From positions 1 through 14,070 of the forward strand of contig VFHF01000126.1 in NCBI GenBank assembly GCA_009392095.1: DNA of 14,070 bases, read 5' to 3'. Below the pieces are notes generated by a model. It did not search any database. It was not told the DNA's origin and saw only the letters and a program-made list of their open reading frames with translations. The translations under genes and the position numbers were made by a program. This document shows positions 6,826-14,070 of the stretch, piece after piece; the first letter of the stretch is position 1; the number at the start of each line of letters is the position of its first letter. This stretch comes from SAR202 cluster bacterium (GTDB lineage: Bacteria > Chloroflexota > Dehalococcoidia > Lucifugimonadales > UBA3495).

Positions 6826-7821
6826 ATGGTAGACGTTTATTACGACAAGGATGCAGACATAAAATTTCTTGAGGGCAAGACAATCGGCATGGTTGGTTAC
6901 GGCAGCCAGGGCCACGCCCATGCCCTCAACCTCAAAGACAACGGCCAAGATGTGGTTGTTGGACTCTACCCAGAGAGCAAGAGCCGGGCTGTGGCAGAAG
7001 CCGCAGGCCTGCGGGTGGCAGATGTACCCCAGGTAGCCAGAGAGGCCGACGTCCTGATGATGGTCATTCCCGACCACATCCAAGGCCGGATCTACCGCGA
7101 CCAGATCGAGCCGAACCTTAGGCCGGGCAGCGCCTTCATGGTGGCCCACGGCTTCAGCATCCACTACAAAGAGATCGTGCTTCCGGAAACCATCGACGTG
7201 ATGATGGTTGCCCCTAAGGCCCCCGGACACCGGATGCGCGAATTATTCACCGAGGGCGTTGGGGTGCCCAGCCTTTTGGCGGTGCATCAAGACGCCACCG
7301 GAAACGCCAAAGACATCGGCTTGGCCTACGCCAAGGGTGTCGGCAGCACCGGCGCCGGCGTGCTCATGACCACCATCAAAGATGAGACTGAGAGCGACCT
7401 TTTCGGCGAGCAAACTATCCTCTGTGGTGGCGTGACTGCACTGGTCAAGGCAGCCTTCGACACATTGGTAGAGGGCGGTTATCCCCAGGAGATTGCATTT
7501 TTCGAGTGCCTGCACGAACTGAAGATGATCGTCGACCTGATGTACCAGGGCGGGTTCAACTACATGCGCTATTCTGTCAGCGACACCGCTGAGTACGGCG
7601 ACTTGACCCGCGGCCCACGGATCATCGACGAGCACGTTCGCGAAAATATGCGCCAGGTCTTGAAAGAGATCCAGGACGGCACTTTCGCCAAGGAGTGGAT
7701 CGCCGAGAACGACGAAGGCCGCCCGCGGTTCACGCCCCTTAGGGAAGCGGCCCAACACAGTCAGATCGAGGACATCGGCAAAGAACTTCGCGCCATGATG
7801 CCCTGGATGGACCCCAAATAA
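6826..7821 (+). CDS. ilvC: Ketol-acid reductoisomerase, class I
   Basis: This 331-residue enzyme isomerises and reduces acetolactate or acetohydroxybutyrate to the dihydroxy acids, using NAD(P)H and two Mg2+. The Rossmann domain has GYGSQGHAHALNL at about residues 24-36. The C-terminal knotted domain carries the metal ligands Asp191 and Glu195 (in ESDLFGEQ), and Glu227 and Glu231 (in FECLHEL). The substrate-binding Ser is in YSVSDTAEYG (about 252). The length fits the short class I form. The cofactor loop reads GLYPESKS (46-53). The usual NADPH-type loop has Arg at the Tyr48 position and no acidic residue at Glu50, so NADH use is possible. A strong ribosome binding site (AGGGAGG) lies before the ATG, although a decoy ATG sits between them and opens only a five-codon frame. 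Confidence 0.97.
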   Translation: MVDVYYDKDADIKFLEGKTIGMVGYGSQGHAHALNLKDNGQDVVVGLYPESKSRAVAEAAGLRVADVPQVAREADVLMMVIPDHIQGRIYRDQIEPNLRPGSAFMVAHGFSIHYKEIVLPETIDVMMVAPKAPGHRMRELFTEGVGVPSLLAVHQDATGNAKDIGLAYAKGVGSTGAGVLMTTIKDETESDLFGEQTILCGGVTALVKAAFDTLVEGGYPQEIAFFECLHELKMIVDLMYQGGFNYMRYSVSDTAEYGDLTRGPRIIDEHVRENMRQVLKEIQDGTFAKEWIAENDEGRPRFTPLREAAQHSQIEDIGKELRAMMPWMDPK

Positions 7822-7879
7822 TCAAGCAATCCCTCGTCTTATTAAAAGACCGGAATATTCGGCAGAACGGAGCAATATC

Positions 7880-7990
7880 ATGACGATCTTGGAGGCGTTG
7901 AGTGTAGTCAATCATCGCCCGCTGGTCCTGGCAGGACTGGCGGCGGTTGACTACGTGGCCCTGGCGATCCTTTCTGAAGGCCGCAGTTAG
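7880..7990 (+). CDS. Small ORF between ilvC and leuA, 36 residues, putative
   Basis: ATG 7880 to TAG 7988-7990 encodes 36 residues, starting MTILEALSVVNHRP, with a hydrophobic stretch from about residue 14 to 31 (LVLAGLAAVDYVALAIL) and a polar end. GGAG sits seven bases before the ATG, an ideal ribosome binding site. Third codon positions are GC-rich (about two thirds) like the neighbouring genes. It fills the otherwise empty 218-base gap between ilvC and leuA. The hydrophobic stretch is long enough for one short membrane helix, interrupted by an Asp. I recognise no family. It might be a small membrane protein, or a leader peptide affecting leuA; it is rich in Leu, Val and Ile but has no run of leucine codons. 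It could also be chance. Confidence 0.45.
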   Translation: MTILEALSVVNHRPLVLAGLAAVDYVALAILSEGRS

Positions 7991-8039
7991 CGGCAACGGC
8001 AGCCCAAATTTCAAAACAGAAAGGGAATAGGTAATAGAA

Positions 8040-9605
<1,566 letters not shown>

Positions 9606-9637
9606 ATCTGACGGTACCAGACCCAAAACAACGGCCC

Positions 9638-9678
9638 AAACACGTCGGGGCACGGCGTTGCCATGCCCCGACGTGTTT
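9638..9678. terminator. Strong hairpin between convergent leuA and CoA transferase genes
   Basis: A perfect 15-pair stem (9638-9652 with 9664-9678) has an 11-base loop that can itself pair GGC/GCC. It starts with AAA and ends with TTT, so it can act on both strands, although the T tracts are short. It lies 33 bases after the leuA stop and 20 bases before the stop of the opposing gene. Confidence 0.8.
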
Positions 9679-9697
9679 GTTCGGTGTCCGTGTTTCT

Positions 9698-11110
9698 TTA
9701 CAACGACCGCTCCGGCCACACAGGGTCGTGGTGACCCAAGGGCACTGAGGTTCTAACCCAGCGCGGTGGGGTCTCGGAGAGGCTCAGCACTGGGCCCAGG
9801 TGCCCGAGCTTGCCCATGGGCGTGTCGCTGACCGTGGACCACGAGGCGATTTCTTCAGGGGTGAATTCCACCGGGATGTTCTTGAGGTCTGCTTCGGGAA
9901 TCTCACCTTGGCTGACCAACCAACGTCCAACCTGGGCCAGTGAGATTCGAACCAGCCAACTCCCGCCCTCGTGCACCCGGCGGTTCAAGGCCACTATCCC
10001 GCCGAATGCCATCAGGTAACCCGTTAGATAATCGATCGCCGACACCGGGTAGAACTGCGGCCCCGGAGTTGCGCCAGGGAACAGGTCTCCTTGACGGTTG
10101 GTGATGCCGCTTACCGTCTGCACCACGGTGTCGAAGCCCCGGCGCGACGCCCAGGGCCCCATATGGCTAAAAGCACACAGCGAGATATAAACGATGCCGG
10201 GCCTCAATTCCGCCAGCTCCTCTGGCGATAGTCCGCGCCCGCCGAGGGTGCCAGGCCGATAGCCTTGGGAGAACACATCCGTCTGACTGACCAACTCGCG
10301 CAAGGTGTCCATATCCTTCACTTCGCGGAGATCCAGTTGGGCGTTGAGCTTGCCGTGGCCTGTGTCGTATTCCTGATAGCCGATGTTGGGCAAATGAGCG
10401 CCGGTAATCTTCATGACGTCCGCGCCGTGTTCAGCCAACGTGCGGGCACAGGTTGGGCCGGCGAGGACCCGCGTCAGGTCCAGCACCCGGACTCCCGACA
10501 ACGGTCGGCTGCCCTCAGGCAACGCCTCCGGCGGGCTGTCCGCTAATTTGACGATCTCCATCAGAGGCAGATTGGCAATGGCCGCGGCCTGGGGATGTTT
10601 CGTCCATTCTTCCATTGTGCGCACCATGCCGCCCGCGCCTTTGGCTTCAATTATCGCGTCTTCCAGGTCCTGGGCGTTCCATTTGGCCACCGCCTTAGTC
10701 ACTGCGTCCCGGTCTTCCACCACGCCCAATACATTGAGAGCGGCGGCGCGATGGTTGGGGAAGTTACAGTGAAGATAGCTCCAGCGGCCGTCTTTAGTGG
10801 GATAGACGCCCATCACGGTGTTGCGCTCGGTTGACACGCCGGCGCCGTCCATCTGCATGTACTTGCCGCTGCGTAATGACGCGGTCGCCCGGCGGACATC
10901 TACCGATACTTCTTGGCGGCGTCCCATGCGGGACTCCCACAGATCGGAGACAGCTAGGCCAACCGCGCTTAAGGCGGCGGTGCTGGTATCTCCGATGCGA
11001 AACGAAGTTGGCAATATGGGGTCGGTCCCTCCGGTTATCGTAAGCCCCTGAGTGCGCTCTTCATCCCATCCTGCGATTGGCAAAAGAGTGCGCAATATCT
11101 CATTGGTCAT
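9698..11110 (-). CDS. CaiB/BaiF-family (class III) CoA transferase with extra N-terminal segment
   Basis: This 470-residue member of the formyl-CoA transferase/CaiB-BaiF family moves CoA between carboxylic acids; the substrates are unknown. The usual N-terminal half appears late: PLSGVRVLDLTRVLAGP starts near residue 203, then GHGKLNAQLDLRE, and RRGFDTVVQTVSG contains the expected catalytic Asp327. Residues about 35-190 instead resemble the usual second half of the fold (AVSDLWESRMGRRQEVSVDV, then a YPTKDGRW block). The order is therefore permuted, with a second short copy of the linker region (DYLTGYLMAFGGIVALNRR) near 365-385. This long form resembles a recognised set of CaiB-like proteins in other bacteria rather than a local accident. 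The start is ATG 11110 with AAGGAG about 11 bases upstream. It may be co-transcribed with the gene 113 bases upstream, but no functional link is evident. Confidence 0.85.
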   Translation of the reverse strand: MTNEILRTLLPIAGWDEERTQGLTITGGTDPILPTSFRIGDTSTAALSAVGLAVSDLWESRMGRRQEVSVDVRRATASLRSGKYMQMDGAGVSTERNTVMGVYPTKDGRWSYLHCNFPNHRAAALNVLGVVEDRDAVTKAVAKWNAQDLEDAIIEAKGAGGMVRTMEEWTKHPQAAAIANLPLMEIVKLADSPPEALPEGSRPLSGVRVLDLTRVLAGPTCARTLAEHGADVMKITGAHLPNIGYQEYDTGHGKLNAQLDLREVKDMDTLRELVSQTDVFSQGYRPGTLGGRGLSPEELAELRPGIVYISLCAFSHMGPWASRRGFDTVVQTVSGITNRQGDLFPGATPGPQFYPVSAIDYLTGYLMAFGGIVALNRRVHEGGSWLVRISLAQVGRWLVSQGEIPEADLKNIPVEFTPEEIASWSTVSDTPMGKLGHLGPVLSLSETPPRWVRTSVPLGHHDPVWPERSL

Positions 11111-11223
11111 AGAATACGAATCTCCTTATTTGGTCGAGGCCGTGTCTGCACGCCGTTATTTTAACTAAACCGATAGCAGTTGCGACCATCAGACGGAGTG
11201 GGTCTAATCCATGGCCAGTTGGT

Positions 11224-12246
11224 CTACACCAGTTTCATCTGAAAACCGGTGTCTTGTTTTTGACCCCGGCCCGGAAGGTGAACCGCCGGGTAGCCCAACT
11301 CCCTTAGCTGGGCGGCCAATTCAGGGAAGCCGTTCACGGTATAGACCTGCTTGGGCGCAACGGCTTCGACGTAGGCCACCAGTTCATTGAAATCAGGATG
11401 GTCGCTGTAGGGCAGACTGGCATCGGCGCTGCGGCCCCAGGGCATGGTGCCCGAGGTCGCCCATCCCGTCATCTCCAAGGTCCGCTTTCGGGTGAAGCCC
11501 TTCAGGGCCTCGCGGCGCTTTCCCGGAGGGAACAACAGTACCCAGCCGTCGGGCCATTCGCCTTCAAACATCTTTATTTGGCCGGGAAATTTCACTCCGG
11601 CGTTCAGATACACATGGGTGCCCAGATAGATGCTCTCCTCGATCAGAACGTCAAAGCCGTTGCCGAGCAAATAGTGGAGCAGCTCTTGGGACTTGCCCAG
11701 CCGCCAACCCTGAACCACAGGCCGATCACCCCGGGACAACCACATCCGCAAGGTCTTATAGGCCGTGTCCAAGACCTGTTCCTCGGGTGGAAAAACATAC
11801 TCGGGGCGGCCGTAAGTGGCCTCCATGACCAGGGTATCGCAGAGCACTGCTTCCAAGGGTTCATTAACGAGACTGGTCCGGCTCTTGATGTCCCCGGTGT
11901 ACAGCAGCCTCTCTCCAGTCGCCTTCGACTCGATCAGCGCCTGCGCTGAGCCGAGACAATGCCCGGCCGGGTAGAGGGTCATCGTATATTCCGGAGCGTC
12001 GAAAGGCTGATGATAGGGGAGGAGGACCGGGTCGGAGTTCTTGAGGTAATCTCCCAACAAGGCAGCCGTGTTGGGGGTTAGAACAGGGCGGTTATGGCGT
12101 CCGGTATGGTCTGAATGGGCGTGTGAAATCAGACTGAACTCGCGCTTTCTCGTCGAGTCTAGCCAAAGGTCTAAGTCTGGAAGATATACCCCGCTTTTGA
12201 ACACCGCCTGCACGTACACCTCACTCAAAACCAACCACGGGCGCAT
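11224..12246 (-). CDS. Metallo-beta-lactamase-fold protein, DNA exonuclease/SNM1-like
   Basis: This 340-residue protein has the MBL-fold metal motif SHAHSDH (residues 41-47), the second His in PAGHCLGSAQ (His95), and the bridging Asp in YTGDIK (Asp118), followed by MEATYG. These blocks are in the order and style of the beta-CASP/SNM1 and ligase-associated DNA exonuclease-like group. A later SDHPDFNELV (about residue 290) supplies the C-terminal His motif. The likely role is a zinc-dependent nuclease or phosphodiesterase in DNA repair; that is family inference, and RNA-processing relatives share the motifs. No ATP-dependent ligase or helicase partner lies nearby to support the ligase-associated name. 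I chose ATG 12246, preceded by AGAGAG; an in-frame TTG at 12249 would add one residue. It ends with TAG 113 bases before the CoA transferase start. Confidence 0.85.
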   Translation of the reverse strand: MRPWLVLSEVYVQAVFKSGVYLPDLDLWLDSTRKREFSLISHAHSDHTGRHNRPVLTPNTAALLGDYLKNSDPVLLPYHQPFDAPEYTMTLYPAGHCLGSAQALIESKATGERLLYTGDIKSRTSLVNEPLEAVLCDTLVMEATYGRPEYVFPPEEQVLDTAYKTLRMWLSRGDRPVVQGWRLGKSQELLHYLLGNGFDVLIEESIYLGTHVYLNAGVKFPGQIKMFEGEWPDGWVLLFPPGKRREALKGFTRKRTLEMTGWATSGTMPWGRSADASLPYSDHPDFNELVAYVEAVAPKQVYTVNGFPELAAQLRELGYPAVHLPGRGQKQDTGFQMKLV

Positions 12247-12273
12247 CAATTCTCTCTAGAGGCAACGCGGGCA

Positions 12274-12282
12274 AGTATATCA
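12274..12282 (-). promoter_or_regulatory. Predicted extended -10 promoter of the MBL-fold gene
   Basis: The minus strand reads TGATATACT here: TATACT (five of six consensus bases) preceded by TGA, an extended -10. No good -35 is seen, as is usual for this class. The start of transcription would be about 20 bases before the ATG at 12246. Confidence 0.45.
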
Positions 12283-12350
12283 TGGGGCCTTTCGCCGCTT
12301 TGGTGGAGCACAAAATCAACTCAGGTAGTGTCTGCTGTAGAATTGTGCGG

Positions 12351-12356
12351 TATAAT
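12351..12356 (+). promoter_or_regulatory. Consensus -10 (TATAAT) for the peroxiredoxin gene
   Basis: A perfect TATAAT lies 51 bases before the peroxiredoxin ATG in the divergent region 12250-12407. The -35 region about 17 bases upstream (near 12328-12334) is poor, so an activator could be needed. No operator repeat was recognised. Confidence 0.5.
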
Positions 12357-12407
12357 CTGCTGGGCTTCTTGGAGAGCGCCCAAATCTTATTTAATAAAGG
12401 CGGGAAT

Positions 12408-12869
12408 ATGCCGGCAGAAGTTGGCGATGTAGCCCCCGATTTCAAACTTCCCTCCCCCGATGGGGACGTTTCCCTGGCCGACTACAAGGGCGAGAAGATA
12501 GTTGTTCTTTCTTTCCACGTATTCGACTTCACATCTGGTTGAACCACGCAGGCGACCTCGTTCCGGCAGGAATACCAACGGTTCGAGGATAATAATGCTC
12601 AGGTCTTGGGCATAAGCTGCGACACAGTTCCGTCCCACCGTGCTTGGAGCACAGCGCTTGGTGGCCTTCCCTACCCCGAGTTGTCCGACTTCCATCCCAA
12701 GGGCGAGGTCAGCAAGGCGTATAACCTTTGGAACGAGGAGCGCGGGGCCAGCAAGCGGGCAGTAATCATCATCGACAAAGGGGGCGTAGTGCGCTTCCGT
12801 GAGTTGTATGAACCCGGCATCCTGCCGGACCCCAAAGATATCTTCGCTGTAATGGAAGGTCTCAGCTAG
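12408..12869 (+). CDS. Peroxiredoxin (AhpC/TSA family), predicted selenoprotein with in-frame TGA as Sec45
   Basis: Read through one TGA (12540-12542), this frame encodes 153 residues, the normal length of a single-domain peroxiredoxin, ending at TAG 12867-12869. The N-terminal part (VGDVAPDFKLPSPDGDVSLADYKGEK) and the part after the TGA (VLGISCDTV, SHRAW, RAVIIIDKGGVVRF) are both thioredoxin-fold peroxiredoxin blocks. The TGA falls exactly where the peroxidatic Cys belongs, in DFTSG-U-TTQ, matching TxxC-T with Thr42 kept. Arg117 fits the conserved active-site Arg. The Pro of PxxxTxxC is replaced by Val38. The only cysteine is Cys71, so no standard resolving Cys is seen; an outside thiol partner may reduce it. 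The start ATG 12408 has AAAGGCGGG upstream. The role would be reduction of H2O2 or organic peroxides in the cytoplasm. Alternatives are a point-mutated pseudogene or a sequencing error. Confidence 0.85.
12556..12588 (+). promoter_or_regulatory. Candidate bacterial SECIS hairpin after the peroxiredoxin UGA
   Basis: CCTCG (12556-12560) pairs with CGAGG (12584-12588). After a symmetric TT/TT internal loop, CCG (12563-12565) pairs with CGG (12579-12581). The 13-base apical loop begins with G and can add two more G-C pairs around AATA. The loop starts 23 bases after the UGA, within the spacing described for bacterial SECIS elements, which also usually carry a G at the start of the loop. It lies inside the coding sequence, as bacterial SECIS elements do. 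Confidence 0.5.
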
Positions 12870-12897
12870 CGCGATATCATTCGGAGTTTGGGACATT

Positions 12898-12928
12898 AAA
12901 AAGGCGCCCTAAAAATGGGCGCCTTTTT
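12898..12928. terminator. Bidirectional terminator after the peroxiredoxin gene
   Basis: A perfect 12-pair stem (12898-12909 with 12917-12928) has GGCGCCC paired to GGGCGCC, five A on one side and five T on the other, and a seven-base loop. This is a textbook intrinsic terminator that works on either strand. It is 28 bases past the TAG. Confidence 0.95.
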
Positions 12929-12973
12929 ATTTGCCATTATTATGTCCAGTCATTCACCGGCTCATAATTCGCC

Positions 12974-13014
12974 AGAAGAAAAGGACCGCCACACAAGGGC
13001 GGTCCTTTTCTTCT
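12974..13014. terminator. Bidirectional terminator after the greA fusion gene
   Basis: A 17-pair perfect stem (12974-12990 with 12998-13014) has a seven-base loop. Its GGACCGCC core is flanked by an A-rich 5' arm and a T-rich 3' arm (TTTTCTTCT). It lies 16 bases beyond the greA stop on the minus strand and is a second stop for transcripts coming from the left. Confidence 0.9.
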
Positions 13015-13030
13015 CTGACCAGTCCAGGCT

Positions 13031-13867
13031 TTAGGCGGTGCCGGTGATACGTTGCACCAAATAACGCAGGGTGCCTTTGGGGACATTGATGGTCACTTCT
13101 TCGCCGACCATCCGGTCTAGTAAGGCCTGACCCACCGGGGAGGTGGTGGAAATCTTGCCTTCCGAGACGTCTGCTTCGCGGACATCCACCAGTGTGTAGG
13201 CCAGGGTTTTCCCGGAGTTGGTGTCTTTGAGAGTAACCTTGGCGCCGACCGAAGATCGGGCAACCTTGGAGGACGCGCCCTCGGGCAGGATCTGTGCGTT
13301 ATTTATGCTGGCTTCTAGTTCGCGGATGCGGAGTTCTACGATACCCTGCTGATCTTTGGCGGCGTCGAGCGGGGCGTTTTCTCTGAAGTCTTTGTCTGCC
13401 ATGGCCCGTTTAATATCTTCCAGGACGAGGGCTCTTTGGTCTTTGAGGTCATCTAGCTGTGCAACGAGACGGTCATAGCCTTCTTGGCTGAGTTGGGAAC
13501 CGGTGAAAGTGGACCGGCCATTGGTGCGGGAAGTGGTCTTTGCAGCTGCTGGTGTGGTGCGGCGGGTGCGGGGCACCCGAAGGTGGGATGCTAGTCCATT
13601 TTCAATCCATCCCTGGTCTTTCCAATAGGCTAAGAAAACCTTTACGGGGCTCAACCGGTGCACGGACTCTGATCCGCCTAGACCGATCTGCTGAGCATAT
13701 TCTGCAACTTCAGAGGGGGAGAGTTCGGAGACCTTCCGTTCCCGGCCGACCCAGGCCACGAAACGGCCTAATTCCTGATGACTTTGCTGGGCAGTCTTGG
13801 CGGATTTCTTCGCCGCCACAAAATACGTTAGAGCTTCCGATATCGAAGGGCTTAGCTCGGTCGTCAC
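13031..13867 (-). CDS. greA: GreA-type transcription elongation factor fused to N-terminal SAM-like (integrase core-binding) domain
   Basis: This is a 278-residue protein. Residues about 120-278 are a complete GreA, normally about 158 residues alone. The coiled coil (about 125-195) carries the acidic tip DKDFREN, with Asp160 and Glu163 at the positions of the two residues that stimulate RNA cleavage by stalled RNA polymerase. The FKBP-like C-terminal domain (about 208-275) follows. Residues about 5-103 look like the SAM-like core-binding domain of tyrosine recombinases (SISEALTYFVAAKK, ELGRFVAWVG, VKVFLAYWKDQGWIENG, LRVPRTRR), with no recombinase catalytic domain. A basic Thr/Ala/Arg-rich linker (104-118) joins them. 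The start is GTG 13867, with GGAGGT eight bases upstream. The role of the extra domain is unknown; DNA or protein contact near RNA polymerase is a guess. The gene is convergent with the peroxiredoxin. Confidence 0.9.
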   Translation of the reverse strand: MTTELSPSISEALTYFVAAKKSAKTAQQSHQELGRFVAWVGRERKVSELSPSEVAEYAQQIGLGGSESVHRLSPVKVFLAYWKDQGWIENGLASHLRVPRTRRTTPAAAKTTSRTNGRSTFTGSQLSQEGYDRLVAQLDDLKDQRALVLEDIKRAMADKDFRENAPLDAAKDQQGIVELRIRELEASINNAQILPEGASSKVARSSVGAKVTLKDTNSGKTLAYTLVDVREADVSEGKISTTSPVGQALLDRMVGEEVTINVPKGTLRYLVQRITGTA

Positions 13868-13887
13868 TCAGATACCTCCACCTTCAG

Positions 13888-14070
13888 TCAGTCTTCAGAT
13901 TTCGTAGATGCACGCCATCGTACTGGGGATTCACCGGAGAACTTTGAGGGGTCTGCCGGAGGGCTATTTAAGGCTGTCTTATCAAAACCCCACGGCTTGA
14001 GAATCTTCGTAGTAATCGGCCTCTTTGGAAGGACAATCAACTGTAAAATCATACCAGTATTCGGCTTCAA
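13888..14070 (-). other. Undecided gene end at the right edge
   Basis: Two minus-strand frames are open to the window edge, and I cannot decide between them. One runs from the edge to TGA at 13888-13890 (about 60 residues, basic, ending KSED) and would stop 20 bases before the greA GTG, an operon-like spacing. The other ends earlier at TGA-TAA (13979-13984). It reads as an acidic, aromatic-rich tail (EYWYDFTVDCPSKEADYYED) and would leave about 110 bases of greA leader. Third-position GC is low to moderate in both (about 50% and 40%). No family is recognised. Confidence 0.25.

Noticed and set aside
7836..7860. Small inverted repeats GTCTT/AAGAC and the palindrome GAATATTC after ilvC
   Set aside because: There is no T tract and the stems are short, so this is not a convincing terminator. 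A processing or regulatory role cannot be supported.
12282..12407. An upstream ATG at 12282 as the peroxiredoxin start
   Set aside because: The extra 42 residues do not resemble the family, and they lie over the predicted -10 at 12351.
12540..12542. TGA as a true stop, making two broken peroxiredoxin fragments
   Set aside because: The frame is intact on both sides, the TGA is precisely at the catalytic residue, and total length is normal. The downstream ATG at 12606 lies inside the conserved fold and would give a useless fragment.
12540..12542. Genome-wide reassignment of TGA
   Set aside because: ilvB ends on TGA (6218-6220) at the proper family length and overlapping ilvN, and no other long gene in the window has an internal TGA.
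12544..12570. Alternative hairpin (CC/GG, GC/GC, GG/CC, GAC/GTT around a CTC loop) as the SECIS
   Set aside because: Its loop has no G and is only 14 bases from the UGA, closer than usual; the hairpin at 12556-12588 fits better.

Overview
The window looks like a chromosomal segment from an uncultured bacterium of the Chloroflexota (Dehalococcoidia/SAR202-like). GC is moderately high and protein genes are densely packed in short operons. The placement is an inference from the overall character of the proteins: a short two-domain-type MetG, a YtcJ-like amidohydrolase, a CaiB/BaiF enzyme, a T-box leader and a selenocysteine-type peroxiredoxin. No rRNA or tRNA is present to test it.

Layout from left to right. 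(1) 1-1088 (+): the 3' two-thirds of a YtcJ-like amidohydrolase, cut by the window edge. (2) 1091-1321 (-): a zinc alcohol dehydrogenase reduced to its first 77 codons, whose homology stops within a few bases of the amidohydrolase stop codon. (3) 1415-4088 (-): metG followed one base later by a long-chain polyprenyl diphosphate synthase. (4) 4198-9678 (+): a branched-chain amino acid operon, ilvB-ilvN-ilvC-(36-residue small ORF)-leuA. It is preceded by a promoter and a full T-box riboswitch with a CUC (leucine) specifier, and closed by a strong hairpin. (5) 9698-12246 (-): a CaiB/BaiF-type CoA transferase with an unusual domain order, and upstream of it a beta-lactamase-fold nuclease-like protein. 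(6) 12351-12928 (+): a peroxiredoxin with an in-frame TGA exactly at the peroxidatic cysteine position, with a SECIS-like hairpin downstream of it. (7) 12974-13867 (-): a GreA elongation factor fused to an N-terminal SAM-like (tyrosine-recombinase core-binding) domain. (8) 13868-14070: an undecided gene end at the right edge.

How the parts work together. IlvB and IlvN form acetohydroxyacid synthase, IlvC is the next step towards valine and isoleucine, and LeuA diverts 2-ketoisovalerate to leucine. The T-box would read uncharged tRNA-Leu and open the operon when leucine is scarce. ilvD and leuBCD are not in the window. metG is transcribed divergently from its own extended -10 promoter. Convergent genes are separated by bidirectional hairpin terminators.

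The most notable features are the probable selenoprotein peroxiredoxin, the GreA fusion, the leucine T-box, the truncated dehydrogenase, and an unannotated small ORF inside the ilv-leu operon.
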